From contig NZ_MDDP01000013.1 of NCBI RefSeq assembly GCF_001999725.1, forward strand, positions 1-64,000: DNA of 64,000 nucleotides, in the 5' to 3' direction. Positions 1 to 11,296 of the stretch are shown one piece after another. Numbering within the stretch: the stretch's first letter is position 1; the number at the start of each line of letters is the position of its first letter. Below the pieces are notes generated by a model. The model was not told where the DNA came from. It saw nothing but the letters and a program-made list of their open reading frames with translations, and did not search any database. The DNA comes from Cellulophaga omnivescoria. GTDB lineage: Bacteria > Bacteroidota > Bacteroidia > Flavobacteriales > Flavobacteriaceae. A program made the translations under genes and the position numbers.

Positions 1-369
1 TGGATTACCGTTTGCATCTGTGTTTAGCGGCGTTGTACCTTGAGAACTATCAGCTTGACCATTATTGTCAGCATCAGCAAAACCAGTATCATTGTTATCT
101 ATAACACCATCATTGTTGGTATCTAGAGCATCATTACCCGCTTCGTATACATCAAAAATACCATCATTATCTGCATCAATATCAAAGTGGTTAGGAATAC
201 CATCACCATCAAAATCAAAAGCAGGTTCAGTAGTTCCGTTAGTATCACCAACTAATGGATCATTAGGATCGTCATCAGAATAGTTAGGAACACCATCGTT
301 ATCATCATCTGCACTTGGGTCTATTCCGTTAGCCTCCTCTACATCTGAGATGCCATCGTTGTCATCATC
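1..369 (-). pseudogene. Out-of-frame continuation of the giant TSP3-repeat secreted protein (partial)
   Basis: Read on the minus strand from 369 to the left edge, this frame is open for 123 codons. It encodes further thrombospondin type 3 repeats of the form DxDxDNDGIxD, for example [15 protein letters not shown]. It joins the neighbouring CDS after its residue L2880 if one extra A at 371-372 is removed, giving GCT GAT CTG GAT GAT GAC (ADLDDD). The same junction occurs uninterrupted in the internal paralogous block near 2290 ([10 protein letters not shown]). Direct sequence reading shows the frameshift; whether it is a real mutation or a sequence error cannot be told here. The rest of the gene, where a type IX secretion sorting domain would be expected, lies outside the window. 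Confidence 0.85.
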
Positions 370-3300
370 CAAGATCAGCTGTGTCTGGAATACCATCGCC
401 ATCAAAATCTAATACAGATCTAAAATCTACCTCTGTAGTATCTGCATCATCTACATTATCAGTAGCAATAGCACCAGTATCTAAGTCATTGTTAACATCG
501 TTACCAGGTGTATCATCAAAAGCGTCGTTTAAACCGTCTGCATCAGCATCAGCTAAAGGATCTAGAATAGTACCTTGTCCCGCTTCTAAAATATCATTAA
601 TACCATCATTATCAGAATCAGTATCTAAATAATCTGGAGTTAAATCTGTGTCTGTATCCTCAGGTCTTAATCCGTTAGGGTAGTTTGTATCTACACCATT
701 AGCATCAAAAGCATCAGCAGGAGCAATGTACCCAGTAGTAGGTTGTGCTTCTACATTATCAGGAATACCGTCATCATCAGCATCAATATCTAAGAAATCT
801 GGATTACCGTTTGCATCTGTGTTTAGCGGCGTTGTACCTTGAGAACTATCAGCTTGACCATTATTGTCAGCATCAGCAAAACCAGTATCATTGTTATCTA
901 TAACACCATCATTGTTGGTATCTAAAGCATCATTACCCGCTTCGTATACATCAAAAATACCATCATTATCTGCATCAAGGTCTAAGTGATTAGGGTAGTT
1001 GTCACCATCAAAATCATTTATAGGTAATTGTGATCCTGTGCCATCATCTGTGGTTGTTGTAGTGTTGTCATCTGTATCTACAATATCAGATAAACCATCA
1101 CCATCCGTATCAGTAATTACTCCAGATCCAATAACACCATCATTATCTGGATCTGAACCACCAGCTTCAGTAACATCTGGAATACCATCATTATCCGAAT
1201 CGGTATCTATTCTATCATCAAATCCGTCCCCATCTGTGTCTGGATTTTCTAAAGGCGTACCAGGAATAGTAGCATCTACAGGGTCCACACTGTCTGCTAA
1301 ACCATCATTGTCGGTATCAGTAGCGTATGTGTCTATGATACCATCACCATTTGTGTCAGGGCCTCCAGCTTCAGTAACATCAGTTATACCATCATTATCA
1401 GAATCTAAATCTAAGCGATCTAAAATACCATCATTATCAGAATCTTCATCTGGTAGTGGTGTAGTTGCAATTTCATCAGCAAAACCATCATTATTAGTAT
1501 CTATCATAGACGTTGGATCACCAGGGGTTGGGTAGTCTATATGTCCGTCTCCATCAGTATCTATACCTCCGGCTTCAGTAATATCAGGAATACCATCGTT
1601 ATCTGAATCTAGGTCTAAATGATCAAAAACACCATCATTATCTGTGTCTAAATAAATTGGGCATGACGAAGCAATTCTCCAACCAATATTATCTGCATTG
1701 GCAGCATCTAATTGGGTTATTACAATTTTGTCTATAGGCTGATCTATTATAAACCTGTAGTTTGCCTCTTGAGCACCACCACCTATGATTGCTGCAATGG
1801 CATCACCAGTTGCAGGATCATAAGATGCACCAGCACCAACAGTGCCTGTTGTAGAATAAATAACAGCTGGGAACTGAATTTGCCCACCATTATTATAAAA
1901 CTTAATGTTTTGGCTCTCATTATAAGTGCCAGATGCATTTCTTGCCAAACTTCTTAAGTTAAATTCTGACATTACAATAGCTTCCGAAAAAACAATTTCT
2001 GTAGAAGTACCTGTTACATTAGAGTTTGAATTACGAGTTTGCATATCTACCTGTATAGAACCATCTGTATAGTTAGGGCTGTTAGCACCAAATGTTCCAG
2101 TACCAATTGTTGTAGTTACTACAGCAGTCACATCATTATCAAAATCTTTTATATAAGTAACAGTATCACCATCATTACTATTAGGTGCTATAAGATTATA
2201 ACTAGCATCTGTAAAGTGTATGTTGTTAGAAATACCACTACAATCATTATATTCGTCAGTATCCAATATACCGTCATTGTCATCATCTATATCCACAGCA
2301 TCCATTATACCATCTCCGTCAGAATCTAATATGGATCTAAAGTCTACTTCAGTAGTATCTAAATCATCTTCGTTGTCTGTTGCAATAGCTCCTGAGTTTA
2401 AGTCATTGTTTACATCGTTACCAGGTGTATCATCATAGGCATCATTAAGTCCATCACCATCTGCATCTGCATTAGGATCTGTAATTGTACCTTGACCAGC
2501 TTCTACAGCATCTGAAGAAAAATCATTATCAGAATCACTATCTAAATAATCTGGTATTAAATCATTATCAGTATCTATAGGAGTTAAGCCTACAGGATAA
2601 TTTGTATCTAATCCGTTAGTAGCTTCAGCATCTGCAGGAGCAATGTAACTAGCCGTAGTTTGTGCTTCAACATTATCTGGAATACCATCATCATCGGCAT
2701 CAATATCTAAATAATTTGGACCACCAGTACCATCCGTATTAGGTATTGGAAGTGGAGATGCAGCCGTAGCGTCATCCCAACCATCTGTTGTTACGGTATC
2801 ATCCCAACCATCTACAATACCGTCTCCGTTAGCATCTGTACCACCTGCTTCTGTAGTATCTGTAATACCATCGTTATCAGAATCTATATCTAAGTGATTA
2901 GCAACACCATCACCATCTAAATTACCAATAGGTAATGGGGTACCAGGACCATCTGTCAAGGCAGGGTCTGTATTATCATCTGGGTCTACTATATCCGAAA
3001 GTCCGTCTCCGTCTGTATCCGTAATTGGACCTGTACCGATTCTACCATCATTATCCGGGTCAGAACCGCCAGCTTCAATTACATCTGGTATACCATCGTT
3101 TTCAGAATCTAAATCTAACCTATCATCTAATCCGTCATTGTCCGTATCTGGATTTGGAATTGGTGTACCTGGTGTAGCAGGACCAACTGGGTCAACACTA
3201 TCCGCAAGTCCATCATTATCGGTATCGGTCATAAACGTATCAATGATACCATCACCGTCACCATCTATACCACCAGCTTCGGTAGTATCCGTAATTCCGT

Positions 3301-6300
3301 CATTATCAGAATCTAAATCCAATCTGTCTAAAATTCCGTCGTTATCAGAATCTTCATCTGGCAAAGGAGTTGTGTCAACACTATCGGCAACACCGTTACC
3401 ATCAGCATCTACAAAACCATCTACGGCACCATCACCATCAGCGTCTTCGCCTCCAGCTTCTAAAGTATCTGTAATACCATCATTATCAGCATCTAAATCC
3501 AAATAATCTGGATTACCGTCACCATCTGTATCAATAGGAGTAATACCATCAGTATCTGTACCAACAGCAGGAATACCCGTTGCAGGGTCTATTGCACCTG
3601 GAGCATTGAATCCCGTTGTAGTTTGTGCTTCAACCGTATCTAAAATACCATCATTGTCACTATCTAAATCGTAAGCATTTAGTATTCCGTCGCCATCAAA
3701 ATCACCGTTATCATCAGTAGCACCATCACCATCCGTATCAAAAATATTAGATGTAGAGTTTGTTTGAACACATCCTGTTTGAGGAGTACAAGGTGCGCTA
3801 CCTTCCGGTCCGTCAGTAGTATCATTATCCACTACATCAGCAAGACCGTCATTATCAATATCTGTTAAATTGTCTAAGATACCGTCTCCATTGGCATCAT
3901 TATTTGCTGCTCCTAGTTCTGTAATGTCTGTTATGCCATCGTTATCAGAATCTAAGTCTAAGTGGTTAGGGATTCCATCACCGTCACTATCAAAATTGAT
4001 ACAAATACCATTAGCATTTAATCCGCCACAGGTTGGAAAATCAGTATCATAGTAATTAGGAGTACCATCACCATCTAAATCTGCATCAGGATCTGGTAGT
4101 CCCATAGTAGAGCAATCCCAACCATTTATACCGTTAAAATTAGAAGTACAATAATCTGGGTCTTCATAATCTAATATTCCATCACCATCTGCATCACCAT
4201 TATAAATTTCTATTACATCTGGAATACCATCATTATCATTATCTAAATTTAAAGGAGCACCGGAAGTTACAGGAACTTCAATTGTGAATGCTTCACATTG
4301 GCAGTTTGTACTAGATGGTAAAAATTCTATTATAAAACTAGTTCCAGAACAAGCCGCACCACTTGTGGTAAACATTATATTTTCTGTAATAGTAGATGAG
4401 TTAGGTATAATAGTGTTTACTGTACCTGTTACAATTGCAGCACCTGTAATTTCACCATTAGTATCTGCACAGTAAATAGAATATGCATAACCAGCATCTG
4501 CATCTAAAGAGCTATTGTTTTCTATATCTATAGATAAGTTGTACTCATAGTTATTGCTAGTATCTACAGTAAAAAAACTATCATTAGCACTACCAATAAA
4601 AGTAGGTTTTTCTAGAGGCATTATTTCATAAGAAAAACCGGTTGCAACCTGAAAATCTGGACAAGCAGTAGCACCACAAGTAATACCATTTACAGTAACA
4701 AAGTTTACTATTTGTACTTCTTCAGTGTCATCACAAATACCCTCATCAGTAGTTATAAAATCAAAATCAAAAATAATTTTTTCTCCAGGGGTTACACCAG
4801 CCGGATAGTTTAATGTAATTTCTTGATGATCACCAACCGTTACTACATTATTAAAAGTAGCAATATGTGTACCAGAACCTATAAATGAGTCAGGAACATA
4901 TTCTATTCCAGGTCTAAGAGTTATTTTTCCAAAATCTGCTGTACCAGTAGTTCCACCAGAAATAGTTGTTTCAACGTTAATTGTTTCTGTAATACCACAT
5001 CCTTGTATTGGAGATCCAAAACCAGGTAAATTTATTGTACTAAGTGCGCTATAAGGAGCAACTGCCCCGTTTGCTTGTATACTATTTGAAACAATACGTG
5101 ATCCGTTACCAATAGCTAAATCTCCACAAGGACTTTCTCCAAAAACTTTAAATATTAATTCCGAATTGGAAATAAAATCACATTCTAATTGTAGTTCAAG
5201 GTTAATGTGAGCAGTTCTTTGGTCTACGTTATTATTTGCAGGATCGCCGGTTATACCTTTTATAGCAGCAACTGCTGTATGTTCTATAATGTTTACTGTA
5301 GCTTTTCCATTGTTTATTGTAACCGTAACAGGCTGTATGTCTCCAGAGTTTTTTGGAAATTCTACGTTAGTACTAACTATAGTCATACCACCAGATCCAC
5401 CCGGAATATCAAACTCCAAGAAAGGGTTTATAAGATCTGCAAGCTGAGCACTGGTTATATCTAATTCTATATTAAATGGTGTACAAACATTTTGTGGCGT
5501 ATTAGGCTGATTTGTAATTGCAATTTGTACCTGTGCACTTTTAGGTTCTAAAGTTATTGATGTAGAATTTTGATAACAAGAAGCTCCAACTGCCTGAAAA
5601 TCTGAAACATCTACATTAGTATCTGGGTAACCAGGATAACCCAAGCAGTCCCATCCATGTTCTACTAAAACTGTAAGGTCTGAACAGTCTTCAAAATCAC
5701 CTTTAAAACGGATAGACTTTGTAGTGCTAGATGCTATAGAACCAGCTTCTATCCAGGTTTTATTTCCAGATTGATGAAATGTTACAGGTGTTTCTACTCC
5801 ACCAGAAACACTAAAGGCACTAGTAATATTAATACCTGCTGGTACGGTAACTTGTAGCCAATTGAAATTTACGTCCTGCGGACTTGTGTTACTTATATTA
5901 ACATCAAAATCTACTGTGTAAGCATCTCCATTAACAGTAGGAGAAGGGGATTGAATTAGAAATGTTGGTTGCGTGTACTGAAACCTGTTTGTATTTGTAA
6001 AGCTTGTTGCTTGTGGAGTTGCATATGCAAAATCATCATAATTAACTGTATAATTATAACTGGCAGATGCAGGAGAGTTACAAGTACCCATAAATTCCAC
6101 ATAAAATCTTGGTTGTATTAAGGCACTTTGGTCACGATCTACATATCCAGGTCCTGGAGTAATTGTTATTTGACCATTACTTTCTGATACAATGAATTCT
6201 CCTGTTGCATTAGAGTAAGCTCCATTAAATTGAGTAGAGGATACATTGCCTGTAAACCTTGCTCCTTCTGGAATATCTACTACTGTAGATCTCCAAATTG

Positions 6301-9010
6301 ATAAAGGTCTATACTCATCTCCGTGCATATCACTAGGGGCCATATTATGAGTATAAAATAACACACCATTTGAAGGAGTACAGCCATTAGTAGACCTTGT
6401 TTGGTTACTACCGTAAATACGAGGTCTAGAATAGTATGCTCTGTCTCCCCAAGTATCACATCCAACTTTATTTGGTTGAGTATTATTTGGATAGTCTGTA
6501 AAAGCAAAGAACTCACCTCTTAAACCGCCAAGTTCAAAATAGTCTATATCCTTAAAATCTTTACTAAATTCAAACGTTAGTTCAATTTCTACTCTGTCTT
6601 GTTCAATAGCATCACCTTCATAATTATATGCAGCACTAATTAAACTTCTATAAGAGCTAAGATCAAAAGTTAATCTATGTTCTGTAGTACCATTTGTAGT
6701 TAAAACAGGAGTAACAGTAATAGTACCAGTTTGAGATGTAGTAGGGGAGTCGTTAATTGTGATTTCTCCCTCTATAAAAGAAATTATATCTGGTCCACCT
6801 GCAGCTAAGCTAGCAGTGTTGTATGTTAAATCGAAATATAAATTATCTAAAGAAATATTATTGATAGAAGCAGAAGTAGAAATTTTCATTCTATCTCCAG
6901 CTAAATATTTATTTATACCGTCTGTATTATCATCTAACGTAACTTTAGTTGTCATAGTTTCATCAGTCCAACCAGCTGTAATTCTGTTAGCATTAAAACC
7001 TTCAATTGCTGGTCCAACACATCCTCCAGGACAGTGAGTATAAATGTCTATTGTACCACAATGTATGTCTTGACTCCAGCAAACACCACTAGAACCAGTT
7101 GCAGTATAATTGGTTTTATATGGAATAGATTGTACTCCGTTAGGACCACAAGTAAATGTTAAAGGAAACTCTACCCATTCTTTAAACTCTACTCCACTAA
7201 TATTAGTAGTGCTATATGTTATTTCATTTCCAGATTGTGTAAACTCTGAGGAGGCACCAGGGCGTAATGACATACCTGCTGGAGCTGTAATAGTAATACT
7301 CCAAACCGAATTAGCATTATTAGACAACATAGGTTGGCCGTTTACTAAAGGAGTACCTACACCATTAGCTTGTATAGATGGAGCTATACGAATATCAAAA
7401 TCCTGATTATTTACTAAATCAGTAGGAGCTTCTACTTCTGTAACGCTTCTGTAATCTCTAATAATATTAAAATAATTTAAATCTATACGTTCTGGTAATC
7501 TTTCTCCTTTACATTGATCTTTAAAATAAACATCAAAATACGTATGTTCCCATCCCATATAATCAAAACGTCCTGTTCCACAATTATCTTTAGGAGTAAT
7601 TGCAAAATCAAAAGATAAATCTGTTGAAGCTCCTGGAGCTAAATCATCAAAATATCCATCATTATCTAGATCTTCTAGACCTCCAGGTCCATCAGGATCT
7701 GATGTAAAGAAGTTTGGTGGTATAGAAACTGTATTTCCAGAGCCTCTGCCCGGGTAACTATTACTTGGTCTACTATTTGGCATAAAGCTTGGGTTAGTGC
7801 CAAACCTAAAATTTGATACATTTCTTGTATCAAAATAATCAAAATCCCATAGTGTATTATTATTTGCAGTAGATATAGGGGTAGCGTTTGCGCCCATTCC
7901 TAAGTTTATACCTACATCTATCGCCATAGAACCAGCTGTGAGTTTTGTATTTTCTAGCCTTACTGTATAAGTTACAGCTTCACAAAAATCTGGTGTTGTA
8001 CTTCCTATTTTTGTTAGTGTTATATCTGGTACGTTTGCACCAAAATTTAAAGAACCAGTTTGTGGTGCAGCAGATTGGCAAGTTTCACCAGCACTACAAC
8101 CCCAATAGGCATTATGTACAATTGCAGTATCAATACAATCGTCTACTCTAAACCTTTCTTCTAAAATTATAGATTCTCCGTTATCAAAACAATTATCATT
8201 ATTACCAACATTCTGAAAAAATGGAGAACTGTTTAGGTCAATCTCATAAGTTAGTACTTGTCCAACTGTAGATGTTGGTGTTAAAGGAGTGCCTTGGTAT
8301 GATAAAGAATAAATATCATCTACATCTTCTCCTAAATCTACATAATATGTAAAAGTCTCTGTACATCCTAAGCCACCTTGAGCAATGGTTATATTACGAG
8401 TGTAAGTTTCTCCAACATTTGCATTTACGGTGTTAATTGAAGAAATATTTAATGAGGCGGCTAATAACGCATAAGAAGATATATTGTTATCGTTATCTGT
8501 AGCAGAATTTGGGCCACCGTTATCATTAAAATTAATTGTATGTGCATCTTTAAATAATCCGCCAGAATTTAATAAAGCAACGGCGTCACAGTCTGCACTA
8601 CGTTTAAACTCAAAAAAAACTTCATCTCCTACATTCCAATTAATGTTAGGATCTCCGTTTCTGTACAATGTAAAAATTGGATTGTTAGGGGTTCCTGCAA
8701 CATCAATAACGTAAGGGTTAATAGTAATTGGGAGACCATTAGTGTCTAATTGAGAGGTAATGACCGCTGTACCTGCTTCATACATAACGCCATCTGGAAG
8801 ATTAAACGTAATGCTAAAATTATTACATGAAGCATTTTTGCCCTGTATGTAAACACGTTCAAAAGAATTGTTTACGCCACCACAAGTGGCTAAGTCTTCT
8901 GGGGATAAGCTAACTTTATATCTGTTATCGTCTATTTGTGCGTTTAAAGCAAAAATATTAATTGTTAACAAAACAATGAACAGTAAAAAGTTTTTGAATA
9001 CTTTTTTCAT
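365..9010 (-). CDS. Giant secreted protein with thrombospondin type 3 calcium-binding repeats, frameshifted at its 3' end
   Basis: The 2881-residue product has a signal peptide (about residues 1-24, ending in LNAQ). A long beta-rich region resembling conserved-repeat/adhesin domains follows to about residue 1585, rich in Asn, Thr and paired Cys. From about 1590 to the end there are dozens of Asp-rich TSP3-type repeats (DTDNDGIPDxxD), which bind Ca2+ in known families. A non-repetitive island of about 190 residues (about 2258-2447) splits the repeat array. Such proteins in Flavobacteria are usually exported by the type IX system and anchored through a C-terminal sorting domain. Here a TGA stop at 365-367 ends the frame before any sorting domain, and the reading frame continues at -1 in the adjacent segment, so the gene is probably longer and frameshifted. 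The start is the ATG before MKKVFKNF. It is likely a cell-surface adhesin or matrix protein; the exact function is unknown. Confidence 0.85.
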   Translation of the reverse strand: MKKVFKNFLLFIVLLTINIFALNAQIDDNRYKVSLSPEDLATCGGVNNSFERVYIQGKNASCNNFSITFNLPDGVMYEAGTAVITSQLDTNGLPITINPYVIDVAGTPNNPIFTLYRNGDPNINWNVGDEVFFEFKRSADCDAVALLNSGGLFKDAHTINFNDNGGPNSATDNDNNISSYALLAASLNISSINTVNANVGETYTRNITIAQGGLGCTETFTYYVDLGEDVDDIYSLSYQGTPLTPTSTVGQVLTYEIDLNSSPFFQNVGNNDNCFDNGESIILEERFRVDDCIDTAIVHNAYWGCSAGETCQSAAPQTGSLNFGANVPDITLTKIGSTTPDFCEAVTYTVRLENTKLTAGSMAIDVGINLGMGANATPISTANNNTLWDFDYFDTRNVSNFRFGTNPSFMPNSRPSNSYPGRGSGNTVSIPPNFFTSDPDGPGGLEDLDNDGYFDDLAPGASTDLSFDFAITPKDNCGTGRFDYMGWEHTYFDVYFKDQCKGERLPERIDLNYFNIIRDYRSVTEVEAPTDLVNNQDFDIRIAPSIQANGVGTPLVNGQPMLSNNANSVWSITITAPAGMSLRPGASSEFTQSGNEITYSTTNISGVEFKEWVEFPLTFTCGPNGVQSIPYKTNYTATGSSGVCWSQDIHCGTIDIYTHCPGGCVGPAIEGFNANRITAGWTDETMTTKVTLDDNTDGINKYLAGDRMKISTSASINNISLDNLYFDLTYNTASLAAGGPDIISFIEGEITINDSPTTSQTGTITVTPVLTTNGTTEHRLTFDLSSYRSLISAAYNYEGDAIEQDRVEIELTFEFSKDFKDIDYFELGGLRGEFFAFTDYPNNTQPNKVGCDTWGDRAYYSRPRIYGSNQTRSTNGCTPSNGVLFYTHNMAPSDMHGDEYRPLSIWRSTVVDIPEGARFTGNVSSTQFNGAYSNATGEFIVSESNGQITITPGPGYVDRDQSALIQPRFYVEFMGTCNSPASASYNYTVNYDDFAYATPQATSFTNTNRFQYTQPTFLIQSPSPTVNGDAYTVDFDVNISNTSPQDVNFNWLQVTVPAGINITSAFSVSGGVETPVTFHQSGNKTWIEAGSIASSTTKSIRFKGDFEDCSDLTVLVEHGWDCLGYPGYPDTNVDVSDFQAVGASCYQNSTSITLEPKSAQVQIAITNQPNTPQNVCTPFNIELDITSAQLADLINPFLEFDIPGGSGGMTIVSTNVEFPKNSGDIQPVTVTINNGKATVNIIEHTAVAAIKGITGDPANNNVDQRTAHINLELQLECDFISNSELIFKVFGESPCGDLAIGNGSRIVSNSIQANGAVAPYSALSTINLPGFGSPIQGCGITETINVETTISGGTTGTADFGKITLRPGIEYVPDSFIGSGTHIATFNNVVTVGDHQEITLNYPAGVTPGEKIIFDFDFITTDEGICDDTEEVQIVNFVTVNGITCGATACPDFQVATGFSYEIMPLEKPTFIGSANDSFFTVDTSNNYEYNLSIDIENNSSLDADAGYAYSIYCADTNGEITGAAIVTGTVNTIIPNSSTITENIMFTTSGAACSGTSFIIEFLPSSTNCQCEAFTIEVPVTSGAPLNLDNDNDGIPDVIEIYNGDADGDGILDYEDPDYCTSNFNGINGWDCSTMGLPDPDADLDGDGTPNYYDTDFPTCGGLNANGICINFDSDGDGIPNHLDLDSDNDGITDITELGAANNDANGDGILDNLTDIDNDGLADVVDNDTTDGPEGSAPCTPQTGCVQTNSTSNIFDTDGDGATDDNGDFDGDGILNAYDLDSDNDGILDTVEAQTTTGFNAPGAIDPATGIPAVGTDTDGITPIDTDGDGNPDYLDLDADNDGITDTLEAGGEDADGDGAVDGFVDADGNGVADSVDTTPLPDEDSDNDGILDRLDLDSDNDGITDTTEAGGIDGDGDGIIDTFMTDTDNDGLADSVDPVGPATPGTPIPNPDTDNDGLDDRLDLDSENDGIPDVIEAGGSDPDNDGRIGTGPITDTDGDGLSDIVDPDDNTDPALTDGPGTPLPIGNLDGDGVANHLDIDSDNDGITDTTEAGGTDANGDGIVDGWDDTVTTDGWDDATAASPLPIPNTDGTGGPNYLDIDADDDGIPDNVEAQTTASYIAPADAEATNGLDTNYPVGLTPIDTDNDLIPDYLDSDSDNDFSSDAVEAGQGTITDPNADADGDGLNDAYDDTPGNDVNNDLNSGAIATDNEDDLDTTEVDFRSILDSDGDGIMDAVDIDDDNDGILDTDEYNDCSGISNNIHFTDASYNLIAPNSNDGDTVTYIKDFDNDVTAVVTTTIGTGTFGANSPNYTDGSIQVDMQTRNSNSNVTGTSTEIVFSEAIVMSEFNLRSLARNASGTYNESQNIKFYNNGGQIQFPAVIYSTTGTVGAGASYDPATGDAIAAIIGGGAQEANYRFIIDQPIDKIVITQLDAANADNIGWRIASSCPIYLDTDNDGVFDHLDLDSDNDGIPDITEAGGIDTDGDGHIDYPTPGDPTSMIDTNNDGFADEIATTPLPDEDSDNDGILDRLDLDSDNDGITDVTEAGGPDTNGDGIIDTYATDTDNDGLADSVDPVDATIPGTPLENPDTDGDGFDDRIDTDSDNDGIPDVTEAGGSDPDNDGVIGSGVITDTDGDGLSDIVDTDDNTTTTTDDGTGSQLPINDFDGDNYPNHLDLDADNDGIFDVYEAGNDALDTNNDGVIDNNDTGFADADNNGQADSSQGTTPLNTDANGNPDFLDIDADDDGIPDNVEAQPTTGYIAPADAFDANGVDTNYPNGLRPEDTDTDLTPDYLDTDSDNDGINDILEAGQGTILDPLADADADGLNDAFDDTPGNDVNNDLDTGAIATDNVDDADTTEVDFRSVLDFDGDGIPDTADLG
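800..978. repeat. Direct repeat copy of positions 1-179
   Basis: Positions 800-978 match 1-179 at 178 of 179 bases. The single difference (126 versus 925) is synonymous, CTA versus TTA Leu. The two copies are 799 bp apart, both inside the TSP3-repeat coding region, and the left copy may extend beyond the window. Homology stops sharply at 979/180. This indicates a recent internal duplication or gene conversion within the giant gene. Confidence 0.9.
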
Positions 9011-9117
9011 AAAATAATGATTAGATTTTTTCTTTAACTACGAAAGAAAATGGTTTAGTGTTTATGTAGATTAATTGTATTTTGTAAGAAAAATACGAGA
9101 AAAATACTTGTTCTAAT

Positions 9118-9125
9118 CAAATATA
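9118..9125 (-). promoter_or_regulatory. Possible -7 box for the giant secreted protein gene
   Basis: On the minus strand this reads TATATTTG, an exact match to the Bacteroidota -7 consensus TAnnTTTG. It lies about 110 bp before the ATG at 9010. No convincing -33 TTTG was found at the usual 19-21 bp spacing, so the call is tentative. The rest of 9011-9287 is AT-rich and holds no gene that I can see. Confidence 0.3.
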
Positions 9126-9213
9126 CCTATGAAAAAATGGTTAAATAATAATATGTTGTCTAATAAGAAGAAAGTGTAGGTGAATGGCAGAAAAGTGTAT
9201 ACCAATGAAAATT

Positions 9214-9236
9214 AAAAACATATTGTTTATGTTTTT
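9214..9236 (-). terminator. AT-rich hairpin downstream of cca, possible terminator
   Basis: An AAAACATA/TATGTTTT hairpin flanked by T and A runs lies about 50 bp beyond the cca stop codon on the minus strand. It is weak because the stem is nearly all A and T, but it is correctly placed to end the glycan-tsaC-cca transcript. Confidence 0.3.
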
Positions 9237-9287
9237 ATGAACAATGTAAAGTGTTGTATTTGCTGGTAAATAGGTAATTGTGAGGCG

Positions 9288-10703
9288 CTATAATCCTAGT
9301 TCTTTTCCTTTTTTTAGCATAAAATTATAAGCAGCATCATACTCGTTAGGAATAGTGCCGTCTAATATGGCTTCTTTAATAGCTTCTTTAAGTATACCAA
9401 TCTCTTTAGAGGGCTGTAAATTGAAAGTTTTCATAATTTCTTCACCTGTAACTGGTGGCTGAAAATTACGAATTTGATCTCTTTCTTCTACCTCTACAAT
9501 TTTTTGTCTTACTAATTTAAAGTTGTTACGGTATTTACGTTGCTTTTTAGTGTTTTTTGTGGTAATATCTGCCTCACATAAAGTCATAAGGTCTTCTATA
9601 TTTTCACCAGCATCAAAAATTAAACGTCTAACTGCGGAATCAGTTACAAAATCTTCAGAAAGCACTATTGGTCTAGAGCTCATTAACACCATTTTTTGTA
9701 CAAACTTCATTTTATCATTTAATGGCATACGTAATCGCTTAAACAATTTGTAAACCATTTTAGAACCAACAAATTCATGACCTCTAAATGTCCACCCCTT
9801 TTTTTTATGAAACTTTTTTGTTGGTGCTTTACCAATATCATGTAGTAACGCAGCCCAACGTAACCATAAATTATCTGTATTTTTAGAGATATTATCTACT
9901 ACCTCTAAAGTGTGCCAAAAATTGTCTTTATGTTTATGACCTTCAATTTCCTCTATACCTTGCAGAGCACTCAACTCTGGTAAAATAAATGGTAATAATT
10001 GTGATTTATGAAGCAGCGCAAAGCCTATAGATGGTTTTGGGCTAGACATAATTTTATTTAACTCATCAACAATACGTTCTTTAGATATAATTTTAATTCT
10101 GTCTTTATTTTCTGCTATAGATGCAAATGATTTTTCTTCAATGTTAAACTGTAGTTGAGTTGCAAAACGTATTGCTCTCATCATACGTAATGGATCATCA
10201 GAATAGGTTATACCAGGCTCTAAGGGAGTTTTAATTGTTTTATTGGTTAAATCGTTTATTCCATTAAAAGGATCTAGCAAATTACCATATGTATCTTTAT
10301 TTAAAGAAATTGCCATTGCGTTAATGGTAAAATCTCTTCTATTTTGGTCGTCCTCAAGGGTGCCATTTTCAACTATAGGTTTTCTACTATCTTCATGGTA
10401 ACTTTCTTTACGCGCACCTACAAATTCTAATTCTAAGTCTTTATACTTTAGCATAGCAGTACCAAAGTTTTTAAACACAGATACTTTTGGATTATTAGGT
10501 AGTTTAGATGCAACCTTTTGGGCTAAATCTATACCACTACCAACAGCAACAACGTCTATATCTTTAGGGGTTCCTCTTTTTAAAAGAAAATCACGTACAA
10601 AGCCACCAATAACGTAGGATGCTACATTAAGTTCTGCAGCCGCTTCTGCTATTACTAAAAAAATTGGGTCTTTTATTGCGTCTTTGTAGTTTTCTTGCGT
10701 CAT
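9288..10703 (-). CDS. cca: CCA tRNA nucleotidyltransferase (class II, with HD domain)
   Basis: This enzyme adds or repairs the 3'-terminal CCA of tRNAs from CTP and ATP. The 471-residue protein has the class II polymerase beta head: GGFVRD at about 33-38, and DIDVV at 48-52 with the two metal-binding aspartates. [10 protein letters not shown] follows, then the arm domain that recognises nucleotides. An HD-type domain with HDIGK lies near residue 288, as is common in bacterial family members. Its ATG lies 2 bp after the stop of the upstream tsaC-type gene, so the two are surely cotranscribed, at the distal end of a surface-glycan operon. A CCA versus A-adding specificity cannot be settled by eye, but no second copy is seen in the window. 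Confidence 0.94.
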   Translation of the reverse strand: MTQENYKDAIKDPIFLVIAEAAAELNVASYVIGGFVRDFLLKRGTPKDIDVVAVGSGIDLAQKVASKLPNNPKVSVFKNFGTAMLKYKDLELEFVGARKESYHEDSRKPIVENGTLEDDQNRRDFTINAMAISLNKDTYGNLLDPFNGINDLTNKTIKTPLEPGITYSDDPLRMMRAIRFATQLQFNIEEKSFASIAENKDRIKIISKERIVDELNKIMSSPKPSIGFALLHKSQLLPFILPELSALQGIEEIEGHKHKDNFWHTLEVVDNISKNTDNLWLRWAALLHDIGKAPTKKFHKKKGWTFRGHEFVGSKMVYKLFKRLRMPLNDKMKFVQKMVLMSSRPIVLSEDFVTDSAVRRLIFDAGENIEDLMTLCEADITTKNTKKQRKYRNNFKLVRQKIVEVEERDQIRNFQPPVTGEEIMKTFNLQPSKEIGILKEAIKEAILDGTIPNEYDAAYNFMLKKGKELGL

Positions 10704-10705
10704 TC

Positions 10706-11296
10706 CTATTTCCGAATCACCTTTACCGTACCATCATTACTTAATTTAATTATTGATGAAGGGGTGACTTTTTGTATGTTACGCTGCAAATTTACGGCAT
10801 AGTCTACACCTTTTAAAATATCAGAACTTATTTCTTTAAAACTTTTAGCTGTTGGTTCACCAGAAAGGTTAGCAGAAGTAGAAACAATAGGTTTTTTAAA
10901 CTTACTTATTAAATATTGACAAAATTGGTCTGTTGCTACTCTAATTGCTAAGCTATTGTCTTTAGCGATAAGATTTTGAGCTATATTTTTTGGATTATCA
11001 TATACAATTGTTGTTGGTTTGTCTGCAATATCTATAATGTCAAAGGCAACTTCGGGAACTTTCTCTACGTGTTTTTCTAGCATAAAATCATTAGCTACCA
11101 AACAAATCATAGTTTTTGTATTGACTCTTTTTTTTAGCTTGTAAATTTTATTTACTGCATCTTCATTAGTGGCATCGCAGCCAATACCCCAAACAGTGTC
11201 TGTAGGATATAAAATAACGCCACCGTTTTGTAAAACAGTTATGCAATTGTTTACTTCCTCAATTAAACTTTGATCGGGTTTATTCTTGTGTGCCAT
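10706..11296 (-). CDS. tsaC: L-threonylcarbamoyladenylate synthase (Sua5/YrdC family)
   Basis: It makes threonylcarbamoyl-AMP from threonine, bicarbonate and ATP, the first step of t6A37 modification of ANN-decoding tRNAs. The 196-residue product is a single YrdC domain without the C-terminal Sua5 extension. Visible motifs are PTDTVWG (31-37), the basic KKR segment (55-57), STSANLSG (139-146) and the C-terminal PSSIIKL. The gene overlaps the end of the upstream fused glycosyltransferase gene by 17 bp and ends 2 bp before cca, so two tRNA-processing genes share a transcript with glycan genes. The family also includes YciO, whose role is less clear, but the short length and motifs fit TsaC. Confidence 0.9.
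   Translation of the reverse strand: MAHKNKPDQSLIEEVNNCITVLQNGGVILYPTDTVWGIGCDATNEDAVNKIYKLKKRVNTKTMICLVANDFMLEKHVEKVPEVAFDIIDIADKPTTIVYDNPKNIAQNLIAKDNSLAIRVATDQFCQYLISKFKKPIVSTSANLSGEPTAKSFKEISSDILKGVDYAVNLQRNIQKVTPSSIIKLSNDGTVKVIRK

Noticed and set aside
1-4240. Regular short repeats resembling a CRISPR array
   Set aside because: The repeat units are imperfect, of coding period, and translate to TSP3 motifs in one open frame. There are no constant direct repeats with unique spacers and no cas genes.
65-4475. Many plus-strand open frames rich in Ser, Pro and Ile opposite the giant gene
   Set aside because: They are antisense shadows of the Asp/Gly/Asn-rich repeat code (GATGGT read backwards as ACCATC). 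They lack start contexts and align with the repeat period, not with any protein family.
9011-9287. tRNA or other structured RNA in the gap upstream of the giant gene
   Set aside because: No cloverleaf-type arms or TTCGA-type loop were seen; only an AT-rich hairpin near 9214-9236, listed as a weak terminator.
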